Shown: positions 18,848 through 26,670 of the stretch, one piece after another
How positions within the stretch are numbered: position 1 is the first letter of the stretch
Layout: every line of letters starts with the position of its first letter
Assembly (NCBI GenBank): GCA_035532115.1
Contig: DATKRO010000104.1
Coordinates: 1 to 64,000, forward strand
Length of the DNA: 64,000 nucleotides
Direction of reading: 5' to 3'
Source: Acaudatibacter sp035532115
GTDB taxonomy: Bacteria > Pseudomonadota > Alphaproteobacteria > Caulobacterales > Caulobacteraceae
Position numbers and translations under genes: made by a program
The notes under the pieces: model-generated
Databases searched by the model: none
Told to the model about the DNA's origin: nothing
The model's input: the letters and a program-made list of their open reading frames with translations, nothing else

Positions 18848-19929
18848 TAGAAGGAGCTCGCCGGGGCCGGCTCCTCGACGAAGACGCCGTCGCCGCGCCT
18901 CCAGTCGCGCCAGACGCCGCGCGTCGGGGCATCGAGGAAGGCCTCGACGGCCTCGCAGGCCCGCGCCGCAGAGCGCCACAGCGCCGCATCGCCGGTCAGG
19001 GCGGCGGCGCGGGCGAGGGCGCGGGCGCGCTCGGTCTGTGCCCAGAGGCGCGCGCCGCGGTCGGTGGGCGCGAGCGCGCCGTCCAGGGCGAAGATGGCGA
19101 ACGCGCCGGTCGGATCGAGCCCGGTCCGCTCGGCCGCCTCGATAAGGCGCAACGCCGCCGCGGCGCTCGTCTCATCGCCGTCCGACCAGTTCATCAGCAG
19201 CCAGGCCCATTCGTAGAGATGGCCGGGCCAGACGGCGCGGGTCTGCGGCGCCGCCGCGGTCCGCCAGCTTGCGCCGTAGCGCTCGTCGAGCGCGCCGCTC
19301 GCCGGGTCGATCAGGCGGTCGAGGGCCAGGCGCGCCTGCCCGGCGGCGAGTTCGCGCCAGGCCGGATCGCCGCCACAAGCCGACCAGGCCTGGAAGCTCT
19401 CGAAGAGGTGCATGTTCGGATTGGCGAACAGGGGCTCGGCCAGGTGCGCCGCCTCGCGATAGCCGCCCAGCGGCTCGGCGAAGCCGCCGAGGCGTTCGCG
19501 CAACCGCGCCGCGCGCGCCTCCAGTGCGTCGCCATCGCCGAACACCCGCCCCACGGTGGCGAGCGCCAGCAGCACGAACGCCTGGTCGTAGACGAGGCCC
19601 ATGCCGTCCAGGGCGCCCGGCGTTGCGCCGAGACGGTAGAGCCCGTCGCCGTCCTCGTGACCGAGGACGAAGCTCAACCCATGCCGGCTCGCCGCCCGGG
19701 CCGGCCCCATCCAGCCGAGTTCGGCGGCCAGCGCGAACGCATGGGCCTGGCGGGCCTGGACCCGGAGCCGCTTGCCGCCGGGCGCCGGGCGCCCGTCGAG
19801 GCCGAGCCGATCGAAATAGCCGCCGTTGGCGAAATCCGCGCCGCGCTCCCACCAGAGCGGGCAGGCGTCCTCGACCAGCCAGCGCTTCAGCCGCGCCAGC
19901 GCCGCGCGCACCGGCGCGTCGGCGCTCAA
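18799..19929 (-). CDS. AGE-family sugar epimerase/isomerase
   Basis: A cytoplasmic (alpha/alpha)6-barrel protein of the N-acylglucosamine 2-epimerase family, which includes aldose-ketose and mannose-type isomerases. The 376-residue product has the family words RLRVQARQAHAFALAAELG, LVYDQAFVLLALA, NPNMHLFESFQAW, WPGHLYEWAWLL and the C-terminal PASSFYHLVGAI. Catalytic histidines in HLFE, PGHLYEW and FYHL are present. The start is a TTG that overlaps the stop of rfbA (TTGA), so it is translated together with rfbA. The exact sugar substrate cannot be told; mannose or fructose chemistry is plausible from the FYHL-type tail. Confidence 0.85.
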   Translation of the reverse strand: MSADAPVRAALARLKRWLVEDACPLWWERGADFANGGYFDRLGLDGRPAPGGKRLRVQARQAHAFALAAELGWMGPARAASRHGLSFVLGHEDGDGLYRLGATPGALDGMGLVYDQAFVLLALATVGRVFGDGDALEARAARLRERLGGFAEPLGGYREAAHLAEPLFANPNMHLFESFQAWSACGGDPAWRELAAGQARLALDRLIDPASGALDERYGASWRTAAAPQTRAVWPGHLYEWAWLLMNWSDGDETSAAAALRLIEAAERTGLDPTGAFAIFALDGALAPTDRGARLWAQTERARALARAAALTGDAALWRSAARACEAVEAFLDAPTRGVWRDWRRGDGVFVEEPAPASSFYHLVGAIAELERLFAG

Positions 19930-20795
19930 GCGCTGCTCTCGGCGATCGCGGCCAGATAGGCGCCGTAAGGCCCGGCCGCCCTGGCGAGCGCGGCCAGCTG
20001 CCCGGCGTCGATCCAGCGGTTCTGGAAGGCGATCTCCTCGACGCAGCCGAGCCGCAGGCCCTGGCGCTCCTCGATGGCGCGCACGAACTCGCCCGCCTGG
20101 ATGAGGGCGTCGTGCGCCCCGGTGTCGAGCCAGGCGAAGCCGCGGCCGAGCATCTCCACCTCGAGGGCGCCGGCTTCGTGATAGAGCCTGATCAGGTCGA
20201 GTATCTCGAGCTCGCCCCTCGCCGAGGGCCGCAAGGTGCGGGCGAAGCCGCTGGCGCGACCGTCGAAGAAATAGAGGCCGGTGATGGCGATGCTGGAGCG
20301 GGGCTGCTCGGGCTTTTCCTCCAGACTGAGCACGCGGCGCCCGGCGTCCAGCTCCACCACCCCGTAGCGGCGCGGATCGGCGACGGCATAGCCGAAGATC
20401 GTCGCCCCGGCTGCGCGCCGCGCCGCCGCCCGCAGCTGGCCGCCAAAGCCCGCGCCATAGAAGATGTTGTCGCCCAGGATCAGCGCGGTCGGTTCGCCAC
20501 GCGCGAAGCTCTCGCCCAGCAGATAGGCCTGGGCCAGACCCTCGGGCCGCGGCTGGACGAGGTATTCCAGGCGAAGTCCCAACTGGCCGCCGTCGCCCAG
20601 GAGGCGCTTGAACGCGGCCTGGTCGTCGGCCGTGGTGATGATGGCGATGTCGCGGATCGCAGCCAGCATCAGCACCGACAGCGGATAGTAGATCATCGGC
20701 TTGTTGTAGACCGGCAGCAGCTGCTTGGAGACGGCCAGCGTAAGGGGGTGCAGCCGCGTGCCCGCCCCGCCGGCCAGGATCAGCCCGCGCCTCAT
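19926..20795 (-). CDS. rfbA: Glucose-1-phosphate thymidylyltransferase
   Basis: RmlA/RfbA joins dTTP and glucose-1-phosphate to make dTDP-glucose, the first step to dTDP-rhamnose. The 289-residue product has the nucleotide-binding start LILAGGAGTRLHPLT, the lysine in SKQLLPVYNKPMIYYP, LGDNIFYG and GRGFAWLDTGAHDALIQ, all diagnostic. I chose the ATG at 20795 (MRRGLILAGGAG); upstream codons are not family-like. It is coupled to the AGE-family gene. The other dTDP-rhamnose genes (rfbB, C, D) are not in the window. Confidence 0.95.
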   Translation of the reverse strand: MRRGLILAGGAGTRLHPLTLAVSKQLLPVYNKPMIYYPLSVLMLAAIRDIAIITTADDQAAFKRLLGDGGQLGLRLEYLVQPRPEGLAQAYLLGESFARGEPTALILGDNIFYGAGFGGQLRAAARRAAGATIFGYAVADPRRYGVVELDAGRRVLSLEEKPEQPRSSIAITGLYFFDGRASGFARTLRPSARGELEILDLIRLYHEAGALEVEMLGRGFAWLDTGAHDALIQAGEFVRAIEERQGLRLGCVEEIAFQNRWIDAGQLAALARAAGPYGAYLAAIAESSA

Positions 20796-20916
20796 GCGCG
20801 CGCCCGGCCGCCCGCCGCGCCGCCGCGTTCCGCCAAGCCTCGCCCGCCCTTCATGCCGCTCGCCCGCACCGCTATGCTCGCGCCCCGAAGCCCGCGTACT
20901 GGACCCAAAGCCGCCC

Positions 20917-22728
20917 ATGACTCAAGCCGATCCGATCCTCGCCGTCGACGGGTTGACGGTCCGGTTCTCGACCCACGACGGCGCCGTCGAGGCGGTGCGC
21001 GGGGTCTCGCTCGCGGTCGAACGGGGCGAATGCCTGGGCGTCGTCGGCGAAAGCGGCTCGGGCAAGAGCCAGACCTTCATGGCGGTGATGGGCCTCCTCG
21101 CGGCGAACGGCCGCGCCTCGGGATCGGCGCGCTTCCGCGGCCAGGAGCTGCTCGGCCTCGGGGCTCGCCGGCTCAACCGCATCCGCGGCTCGAAGATGAC
21201 GATGATCTTCCAGGATCCGCTGACGGCGCTGACCCCGCACGTGCGCATCGGCGAGCAGATCGCCGAGCCGCTGCGGGTGCATCTGGGCCTGGGCGGCAAG
21301 GCCGCCATGGACCAGGCGCGGCTGTGGCTGGAGAAGGTGCGCATTCCCGACGCGCGCCGGCGCCTGGGCCAGTATCCGCATGAACTCTCCGGCGGCATGC
21401 GCCAGCGGGTGATGATCGCCGCCGCCATGGCCTGCGGACCGGATCTGCTCATCGCCGACGAGCCCACCACCGCTCTCGACGTCACCGTGCAGGCGGAGAT
21501 CCTCGACCTGATGGCCGACCTGAAGCGCGAGACCGGCGCGGCCATGGTGCTGATCACCCACGACATGGGCGTCATCGCCCGCCTCGCCGACCGGGTCTGC
21601 GTGATGAAGGACGGCGCCTATGTCGAGGCCGGCTCGGCCGAAGCGGTCTTCGCGACCCCCCGCAGCGCCTATACGCGCACCCTGCTGGACGCCATCCCGC
21701 GCCTGGACCGCGACGACCGCGGCGGACGTCCAATGCTCGCGCCCGTGCCGGCTGACGCGCCCGTGGTGGTCGAGGGCCACGACGTGAAGGTCTGGTTTCC
21801 GGTGCGCCAGAGCCTCTTCGGGCCGGCGCGGCGGCTGCGCGCGGTCGACGGCGTCAGCTTTTGCATCCGCAAGGGCGAGACCCTGGGCGTGGTGGGCGAG
21901 AGCGGCTGCGGCAAGACGACGCTGTCGCGCGCGGTGCTGGGCCTGCTGCCCGCCACCGGCGGCGCGGTCACGGTGCTGGGCCGCGACATCACCCATGCCG
22001 AGCAGAAGGCCATGCGCGCCGCCCGCAAGGATCTGCAGATCGTCTTCCAGGATCCCCTCGCCAGCCTCGACCCCAGGGCCACGGTCGGCGATTCGGTCGC
22101 CGAGCCCCTGACGGTGTTCCGTCCGGGCCTGACCCGGTCCAGGCGCCAGGCGCTGGCCCAGGAGATGATGCTCAAGGCGGGACTTTCGGACGACCTCGTC
22201 AACCGCTATCCGCACGAGCTCTCCGGCGGCCAGAACCAGCGCGTCGGCATCGCCCGGGCGATGATCCTGCGCCCGCGCCTCGTCATCTGTGACGAGGCGG
22301 TGTCGGCCCTCGACGTCTCCATCCGCGCCCAGATCATCGACCTCCTGATCGAGCTGCAGCAGGAGATGGGGCTTTCGATGATGTTCATCAGCCACGACCT
22401 GGCGGTGGTGCGCGAGGTCAGCCACCGCGTCCTGGTGCTCTATCTTGGCAGGGTGATGGAGGAGGCGAGCCGCGAGCGGCTCTACAGCGCGCCCCAGCAT
22501 CCCTATACTCAGGCGCTGCTGGCGGCGGTTCCGATCCCCGATCCGGCGCGCGAGCGCCAGCGCCGGCGCGTGCGCCTGGACGGCGAGCCGCCCAGCCCCC
22601 TCGACCCGCGCGCGGCCCTGCGCTTCCTGCCCTCGAAGCTGACCCTCGATCCAGGCCTGCCGATCTATGTGCCGCGGTTGCGCGAGATCATTCCGGGCCA
22701 CCTCGTCAGCGAGTTCGACCCGGCATGA
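20917..22728 (+). CDS. ABC transporter with two fused ATPase domains (YejF/Dpp-Opp type)
   Basis: A 603-residue protein with two complete ABC ATPase halves of the oligopeptide/nickel class, as in YejF, which drives uptake of peptides or microcin C. Half one has Walker A GESGSGKS, signature LSGGMRQR and Walker B LLIADEPTTALD. Half two has GESGCGKTT, LSGGQNQR and LVICDEAVSALD. Each half ends with the short oligopeptide-transporter C-terminal segment. The ATG at 20917 gives MTQADPILAVDGL. It diverges from rfbA. No permease or binding-protein gene lies nearby, so its membrane partners must be encoded elsewhere. Confidence 0.9.
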   Translation: MTQADPILAVDGLTVRFSTHDGAVEAVRGVSLAVERGECLGVVGESGSGKSQTFMAVMGLLAANGRASGSARFRGQELLGLGARRLNRIRGSKMTMIFQDPLTALTPHVRIGEQIAEPLRVHLGLGGKAAMDQARLWLEKVRIPDARRRLGQYPHELSGGMRQRVMIAAAMACGPDLLIADEPTTALDVTVQAEILDLMADLKRETGAAMVLITHDMGVIARLADRVCVMKDGAYVEAGSAEAVFATPRSAYTRTLLDAIPRLDRDDRGGRPMLAPVPADAPVVVEGHDVKVWFPVRQSLFGPARRLRAVDGVSFCIRKGETLGVVGESGCGKTTLSRAVLGLLPATGGAVTVLGRDITHAEQKAMRAARKDLQIVFQDPLASLDPRATVGDSVAEPLTVFRPGLTRSRRQALAQEMMLKAGLSDDLVNRYPHELSGGQNQRVGIARAMILRPRLVICDEAVSALDVSIRAQIIDLLIELQQEMGLSMMFISHDLAVVREVSHRVLVLYLGRVMEEASRERLYSAPQHPYTQALLAAVPIPDPARERQRRRVRLDGEPPSPLDPRAALRFLPSKLTLDPGLPIYVPRLREIIPGHLVSEFDPA

Positions 22729-22855
22729 GGCCCGCCGCGCGCCCCGGCGAGCCACCCCGCCGCGCCAGCCGCCAAACGATGGTGCGCCGCCGGCGGGGTG
22801 CTGATATTCGCGTCGCCCTGCGGGATCGATCCCGGGCCGCGCGGAGGCTTGGCCG

Positions 22856-24982
22856 GTGACAGGGCCAGCGACGCAGACGAGGCGCGAGGCGGCTGCGGCG
22901 GCCCTGCCGCTGGAGTCGTGGTGGAGCGCCTTCGAGGCCGCCGACGCGCTCGCGGCCCGGCGCCCCGCGGCGGCCCCGCTGCGCGATCGTTCCCCGCCGG
23001 ATGCGTCGGCGCGCCGCGCGCAGGCCGGGCTCCGCCCCGGCGGCGGCGCCCTGTCGTCCATGCCCGACCCCTCGCCCCTGCCGATGCCGCGGCAGGACCT
23101 GAGGCGCACGCCGCGACCGCCGCCGCTCGCATCGGCCGGCCGCTGGCGCCGCCGCGCCGTCCTCGTCCTGGGCTCGGGCGCGATCGCCGCGGCGGCGGGC
23201 GCGACGCTGGGCCAGGTGATGGGCTTTGGCGGCCTCACGGCGGCGGAATGGACCACCATCGCGCTCTCGACGATCCTGAGCGGCTGGGTGGGCTTCGGAT
23301 TCGTCAGCGCCGGGGCCGGGTTCGTCGCGGCGCTCAGGGCGCACACAGCGGCCGTGGCGGCGCCCTTGCACCGCGCGCCCGTCGCCCGCACCGCCATCCT
23401 CCTGGCCGCCTGCAACGAGGATCCAGGCCTCATCTTCGCCGGCGTCGAGGCGATGGCGGCCGATCTGCAGCGGCTCGGCCACGCCGCAAGCTACGACTTC
23501 TTCGTGCTCAGCGACACGCGGGACGCGGCCATCTCCCAGGACGAGGCGGCCGGCCTGCTGCGCACGCGCCTGCGCGTCGGCGCCCGGCCGGGGATCTTCT
23601 ATCGCCGGCGGGCCGTCAACGCCGACCGCAAGGCCGGCAACATCGCCGACTGGGTGCAGAGCCACGGCGGCGCCTACCCCTTCATGCTGGTGCTCGACGC
23701 CGACAGCCTGATGAGCGCCGAGGCGATCGTCGCGCTCACCCTGGCCATGGAGGACGACCCCAGGCTCGGCCTGCTGCAGAGCGTTCCGACGATAATCAAT
23801 GCGCAGACGCCGTTCGCGCGGCTGCAGCAGTTCGCCTCGCGCCTCTACGGCCCGATCTACGCCCTGGGGCAGCAATGGTGGTCGGGGGACGAGGGCAACT
23901 ACTGGGGCCACAACGCCATCGTCCGCGTGGCCGCCTTCGCCCAGAGCGCCGGCCTGCCGCATCTCGCCGGACGCCAGCCCTGGGGCGGCCACATCCTCAG
24001 CCACGATTTCGTCGAGGCCGCGCTGCTGCGCCGCCGCGGCTGGAAGGTGCGAACCCTCGCCACCCTGCCGGGAAGCTACGAGGAAACGCCGCCCACCATC
24101 CTCGACACCGCGCTGCGCGATCGGCGCTGGTGCCAGGGCAATCTGCAGCACGCGCGCCTCGTCGGCGCGGCGGGGCTGCACTGGGTCAGCCGCCTGCATC
24201 TGCTGCTGGGCATCTTAGCCTACCTCGCTCCGGCGCTCTGGCTGGCGCTGTTCGTCGACGGCGCGATCGTCTGGCCGACGGAGCACCTGAAGATGCAGTC
24301 GGCGCAATATCCTGAGGTGATCGGCGTCTACGTCGCCATGCTGTCGCTGCTGGCGGCGCCCAAGGCGATGGCGCTTGGCCTGGCGCTCGGCGCGCGCGGC
24401 GCGCGGCGCGGCTTCGGCGGCGGCGCGCGCCTGTGCCTGGGGGTCGCGGTGGAGCTGCTTGCCTCCATGATCATCACCCCGATGATGATGGTGATGCAGT
24501 CCGTCGCCGTGATCGAGGTCGTCGTCGGGCGCGACAGCGGCTGGCGGCCGCAGCGGCGCGAGGGCGTGGAGCTCAACCGGCGCGAGGCCTGGCGCGCCCA
24601 CCGCGGCCATGTGGCCCTGGGAACGGCCGGCGCCCTGGGGGCGCTGGTCTTCGACCGCTACATGCTGCTTTGGGCCAGCCCGGTGTTCCTCAGCCTGGCG
24701 CTCTCGGCGGTGCTCTCCTTGCACACCTCGCGGCCGGGCAAGGCGCTCGGCCGCCCCGTCCTCCTGCGGATTCCCGAGGACGAGGCGCCGCCGCCGGTGC
24801 TGACGCGAGCGCGCGCGCTGCGGCGCGCCTACGCCGACGAGGCGGCTCTGCGCCGCCAGATCGACGCCCTCTTCAGGGCGCCGCCGCCGGTCTATGAGCT
24901 GAAGGCGCCGAGCCGGATCGCCCGCGCCGCATCGGCCAGCGCGACGGCCGCGCCGCGCACGGCTCAGCTGGGCAGCAGCTGA
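22856..24982 (+). CDS. opgH: Osmoregulated periplasmic glucan glucosyltransferase OpgH (MdoH)
   Basis: Inner-membrane family 2 glycosyltransferase that polymerises and exports the beta-glucan backbone of osmoregulated periplasmic glucans. The 708-residue product has N-terminal membrane segments, AACNEDPGLIFAGVEAMAADL, FFVLSDTRD, the DxD-type VLDADSLM, GHNAIVRV, HDFVEAALLRRRGW and the QxxRW-like DRRWCQGNLQH, then several C-terminal membrane helices. The GTG at 22856 follows GCGGAGG with nine bases spacing. Unlike the opgGH operon of enterobacteria, opgG here lies on the opposite strand, tail to tail, with the last 19 bases shared. Confidence 0.95.
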   Translation: MTGPATQTRREAAAAALPLESWWSAFEAADALAARRPAAAPLRDRSPPDASARRAQAGLRPGGGALSSMPDPSPLPMPRQDLRRTPRPPPLASAGRWRRRAVLVLGSGAIAAAAGATLGQVMGFGGLTAAEWTTIALSTILSGWVGFGFVSAGAGFVAALRAHTAAVAAPLHRAPVARTAILLAACNEDPGLIFAGVEAMAADLQRLGHAASYDFFVLSDTRDAAISQDEAAGLLRTRLRVGARPGIFYRRRAVNADRKAGNIADWVQSHGGAYPFMLVLDADSLMSAEAIVALTLAMEDDPRLGLLQSVPTIINAQTPFARLQQFASRLYGPIYALGQQWWSGDEGNYWGHNAIVRVAAFAQSAGLPHLAGRQPWGGHILSHDFVEAALLRRRGWKVRTLATLPGSYEETPPTILDTALRDRRWCQGNLQHARLVGAAGLHWVSRLHLLLGILAYLAPALWLALFVDGAIVWPTEHLKMQSAQYPEVIGVYVAMLSLLAAPKAMALGLALGARGARRGFGGGARLCLGVAVELLASMIITPMMMVMQSVAVIEVVVGRDSGWRPQRREGVELNRREAWRAHRGHVALGTAGALGALVFDRYMLLWASPVFLSLALSAVLSLHTSRPGKALGRPVLLRIPEDEAPPPVLTRARALRRAYADEAALRRQIDALFRAPPPVYELKAPSRIARAASASATAAPRTAQLGSS
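24964..24982. terminator. Palindrome formed by the overlapping ends of opgH and opgG
   Basis: The 19-base overlap reads TCAGCTGGGCAGCAGCTGA, a perfect 7-bp inverted repeat (24964-24970 and 24976-24982) with a 5-base loop. The outer bases are the stop codons of both genes. It could form a hairpin in either transcript; no T run follows, so any terminator role is only possible. Confidence 0.4.
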
Positions 24983-26526
24983 TAGACCCAGGTCTCGGTC
25001 AGGGCTTCGCCGCCGCGGCGCAGGAAGGCGCGCAGATCGATGGTTGCGCCGAGCGGGACGGCGACGTCGAACATCAGCCGCCAGCGATCCTCGCCCCGCA
25101 CCGGATAGCAGACCGGCGCGATCGGCGCGCCGGGGCTCGAGTTCACCACCGGCTCGACGGCGCTGGCGCGGCCGAGGCGGGCCAGCGCCCCGCCGGCGAA
25201 GTCGACCACGAGCTTGCGCCGCCCGGGCGGCGGCGGCTGGCCCGGGCGACCGCCCTCGCCGAACCGCGTGGCGACGACGCGGGCGACGCCGACGGGCGTC
25301 GGCTCCTCGCTGGTCCAGTGCAGGCGATAGCGCACCGCGAGGTTCTGGCCGGCCCGCACCGGCTCGGCGGGCGTCCAGAACGCCACGATGTTGTCTTCGC
25401 CTTCGCCGTGGGTCGGGATCTCCACCAGTTGCACCGAGCCGGCGGCCCAGTCGCCCACCGGTTCGACCCAGGCGCTGGGGCGACGGTCGTAGAAGGCGCC
25501 GTCGTCCTCGTAGTCGGCGAACCTGCGGTCGCGCTGCATCAGGCCGAAGCCGCGCGGCGAGCGATCGAGGAACGCGTTGACGGTCACCCGGCCGGGGTTC
25601 GCCAGCGGCCGCCAGATGCGCTCGCCCGCCCCGGTCCAGATCGAAAGCCCGTCGGAATCGTGGATCTGCGGTCGCCAGTCGTCGGCGGGCGTCCGGTCGG
25701 AGCGGGAGTACCAGTACATGCTGGTCAGGGGCGCGAGGCCGAGCCGGGCCACCGGCGCGCGGAAGTGGAGGTCGGCGGCGATCTCCTGGACGAGGCCGGC
25801 GGGCGAGCGCCGGTGGCCGATGCGATAGGCGCCGCAGAGGCTCGGTCCCTCGAGCAGGGCATGGACCGTGAGTTCGCCGCTCGGCTGGGGCTCGAGCCAG
25901 AACCGGGTGAAGGTCGGGAACTCCTCGGGCGCGGCGGCGGCGACGTCGAGGGCGACGCCCCTGGCGGAGAGGCCGTACTGGTTGAACGGATCGGACGAGC
26001 GAAAGTAGGACGCGCCCAGGAAGGCTAGCCAGTCGGTGCGGTGGTCGGCGTTCATGACGCGAAAGCCGCCGAACCCCGCATCGCCGCCGAGGCCGCACAG
26101 CGGCGAAGCCGCCGGGGCCTCGAACAGCGCCGGCGAATAGAGCACTTGCCGCGCCTCGCCGCCGCGGACGACGCTCACGGCGACCGGCAGGCGCGCCGGC
26201 CGGCCGAGCGGGAACAGCCGCACGCCGCCATCCCCCGGCGCCTCGCCCCAAAGCGTCGCCGCCTGGCGATAGACGATCTGGCCGAACGCGTCGTAGTCGA
26301 TGGCGCGAACGAGCGCCGCCGGCGGCGCGGGCGCCGCGCGATACGGCCGCCGCGCCAGATCGCGCGCCAGCACCTGCAGCCGCCGGCGCGAGAACGCCCG
26401 CGCCGGACCCAGCGGCGCCTCGTCCGGCCAGCCGTCCGCGGCCGCGCCACGGCTCCAGGACGCCGCCAGGCTCGCCAGCGAAGCCAGCGAGGCGGCGAGA
26501 GCGGAGCGGCGGCTGATGGGGATCAA
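24964..26526 (-). CDS. opgG: Glucan biosynthesis protein OpgG (MdoG)
   Basis: Periplasmic protein that works with OpgH in making osmoregulated periplasmic glucans, probably acting on the backbone. The 520-residue product has a signal peptide with SRRSALAASLASLASLAASW, which has a twin-arginine look. It continues with DYDAFGQIVYR, the conserved ASYFRSSDPFNQYGLSARG, TSMYWYSRSDR and HDSDGLSIWTGAGERIWRPL. The start is taken as a TTG at 26526, because no ATG or GTG is placed before the signal peptide. The gene converges with opgH. Catalytic activity of bacterial OpgG proteins has been debated, so the exact step is left open. Confidence 0.93.
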   Translation of the reverse strand: MIPISRRSALAASLASLASLAASWSRGAAADGWPDEAPLGPARAFSRRRLQVLARDLARRPYRAAPAPPAALVRAIDYDAFGQIVYRQAATLWGEAPGDGGVRLFPLGRPARLPVAVSVVRGGEARQVLYSPALFEAPAASPLCGLGGDAGFGGFRVMNADHRTDWLAFLGASYFRSSDPFNQYGLSARGVALDVAAAAPEEFPTFTRFWLEPQPSGELTVHALLEGPSLCGAYRIGHRRSPAGLVQEIAADLHFRAPVARLGLAPLTSMYWYSRSDRTPADDWRPQIHDSDGLSIWTGAGERIWRPLANPGRVTVNAFLDRSPRGFGLMQRDRRFADYEDDGAFYDRRPSAWVEPVGDWAAGSVQLVEIPTHGEGEDNIVAFWTPAEPVRAGQNLAVRYRLHWTSEEPTPVGVARVVATRFGEGGRPGQPPPPGRRKLVVDFAGGALARLGRASAVEPVVNSSPGAPIAPVCYPVRGEDRWRLMFDVAVPLGATIDLRAFLRRGGEALTETWVYQLLPS

Positions 26527-26670
26527 CTTCGACCTCGACGGGTTCGGCGGACGCGCCCCCGCCCGGCGCGCCGGCTTAAGGCAAGATCGGGCGCACGGCG
26601 ACCCGCAATCCGGCCGCGCTGCGCTCGGCAAGCCTTGGCCTTCGCTGCCGATCCTGCTTAGCCTCCGACG

